From Microcaldota archaeon (GTDB lineage Archaea; Micrarchaeota; Micrarchaeia; Micrarchaeales; Micrarchaeaceae), in assembly GCA_021834865.1 (NCBI GenBank), contig JAKBRD010000024.1, positions 1 to 12,447 on the forward strand: 12,447 bases of DNA, read 5' to 3'. Below, piece by piece: positions 11,961 through 12,447 of this stretch (position 1 is its first letter; the number at the start of each line of letters is the position of its first letter). The notes below the pieces were generated by a model, which did not search any database, was not told where the DNA came from, and saw nothing but the letters and a program-made list of their open reading frames with translations. The translations under genes were made by a program, and so were the position numbers.

Positions 11961-12447
11961 ATGCAAAGAAGCAGCACAGAGTCCCTTTTCGTCAAATCGT
12001 CATGGAACAAGGGGATACAATACCTTAGAAAAAATAACCCAAAGCTGGCCAAGGCTATAAAGCCAGGGTTTTACGTCAAGATGAAGTTCGACTCGGATTA
12101 TTATGAATCTTTAGTGGAATCCATAGTATTTCAACAGCTCGCAGGAAAAGCAGCAGAAGCCATATTGAACAGGTTTAAAAAGCTCTACGGAGGCAGAATT
12201 CCCGCTCCTGCCGAATTCATAAAAACGAGTGAAGAAACAGTTAGAGGCGCTGGAATATCTCCTCAAAAATATTCCTACCTTCTTGACCTTTGCAGGAAGC
12301 TCGAAAGCGGTGCGCTGGTACTGGAAGGCATAGAAAGCCTTTCCGATATGGAAATAATAGAAAAGCTAAGCTCGGTAAAAGGCATAGGAAGGTGGACTTC
12401 GGATATGTTCTTAATATTCAGCCTCGGCAGGACTGATGTCATGCCGG
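11961..12447 (+). CDS. DNA-3-methyladenine glycosylase II, AlkA/Mag-like, helix-hairpin-helix family (3' end outside window)
   Basis: Removes alkylated bases such as 3-methyladenine from DNA in base excision repair. The 162 visible residues contain the family's N-terminal element SIVFQQLAGKAA (54-65), the helical core, and the helix-hairpin-helix LSSVKGIGRWTSDMFLIF (136-153) that grips the DNA backbone. The visible end, SLGRTDVMP, is the stretch that in relatives runs directly into the catalytic aspartate, so that residue should lie a few bases past the window edge and cannot be checked. An in-frame TAA at 11943-11945 limits the start, and ATG 11961 fits the TATA spacing. A weak GGTA lies before it. 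The 8 Arg codons are all AGR. It is divergent from arginine deiminase with a 147-bp shared region. Confidence 0.9.
   Translation, partial: MQRSSTESLFVKSSWNKGIQYLRKNNPKLAKAIKPGFYVKMKFDSDYYESLVESIVFQQLAGKAAEAILNRFKKLYGGRIPAPAEFIKTSEETVRGAGISPQKYSYLLDLCRKLESGALVLEGIESLSDMEIIEKLSSVKGIGRWTSDMFLIFSLGRTDVMP

Noticed and set aside
1..12447. CRISPR array, insertion sequence, integrase or attachment site
   Set aside because: No regularly spaced repeats, no transposase or integrase motifs and no terminal inverted repeats with target duplications were found on reading both strands.

Overview
The window looks like a stretch of a small archaeal genome. The evidence is AT-rich TATA elements about 25 bp upstream of start codons (leaderless mRNAs), a second class of starts preceded by the archaeal Shine-Dalgarno core GGTG(A) at 4-5 nt, heavy use of AGA/AGG for arginine, and closely packed short genes. 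A DPANN-type archaeon, for example a Micrarchaeota relative, would fit, but that placement is inference from gene content and style, not from a marker gene.

Layout, left to right. At 3-293 is the tail of an unrecognised gene (+). From 408 to 6286 all genes run leftward: an unrecognised 216-aa protein with foreign-looking codon use; a CYTH-domain protein (class IV adenylate cyclase / triphosphatase family); a 914-aa UvrD/RecB-like helicase with a C-terminal PD-(D/E)XK nuclease; an HD-domain nucleotidase of the YfbR/HDDC2 type; and a two-span membrane protein with an external domain. A divergent promoter region (6287-6479) separates these from a rightward block: a membrane glycosyltransferase family 2 enzyme, an orphan 122-aa protein, and a histidine-triad (HIT) protein. 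A 335-bp non-coding stretch (8844-9178) contains nested complementary segments and may encode a structured RNA. It is followed by a 53-aa leftward gene with a textbook Shine-Dalgarno site. Then come carbamate kinase (+) and arginine deiminase (-), which meet tail to tail with 7 bp between stop codons. The window ends inside a rightward DNA-3-methyladenine glycosylase gene.

Functionally, the arginine deiminase and carbamate kinase are the first and last enzymes of the ATP-yielding arginine deiminase pathway; the middle enzyme, ornithine carbamoyltransferase, is not in the window. The helicase-nuclease, the HD nucleotidase and the alkyl-base glycosylase concern DNA repair and nucleotide-pool upkeep, but most genes seem to have their own promoter, so I see no single large operon. 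I did not find a CRISPR array, tRNA, rRNA, insertion sequence or clear defence cassette. The points most worth a second look are the codon-deviant gene at 408-1058, the possible structured RNA near 9035-9149, the 53-aa gene, and the single-chain helicase-nuclease without a Q motif.
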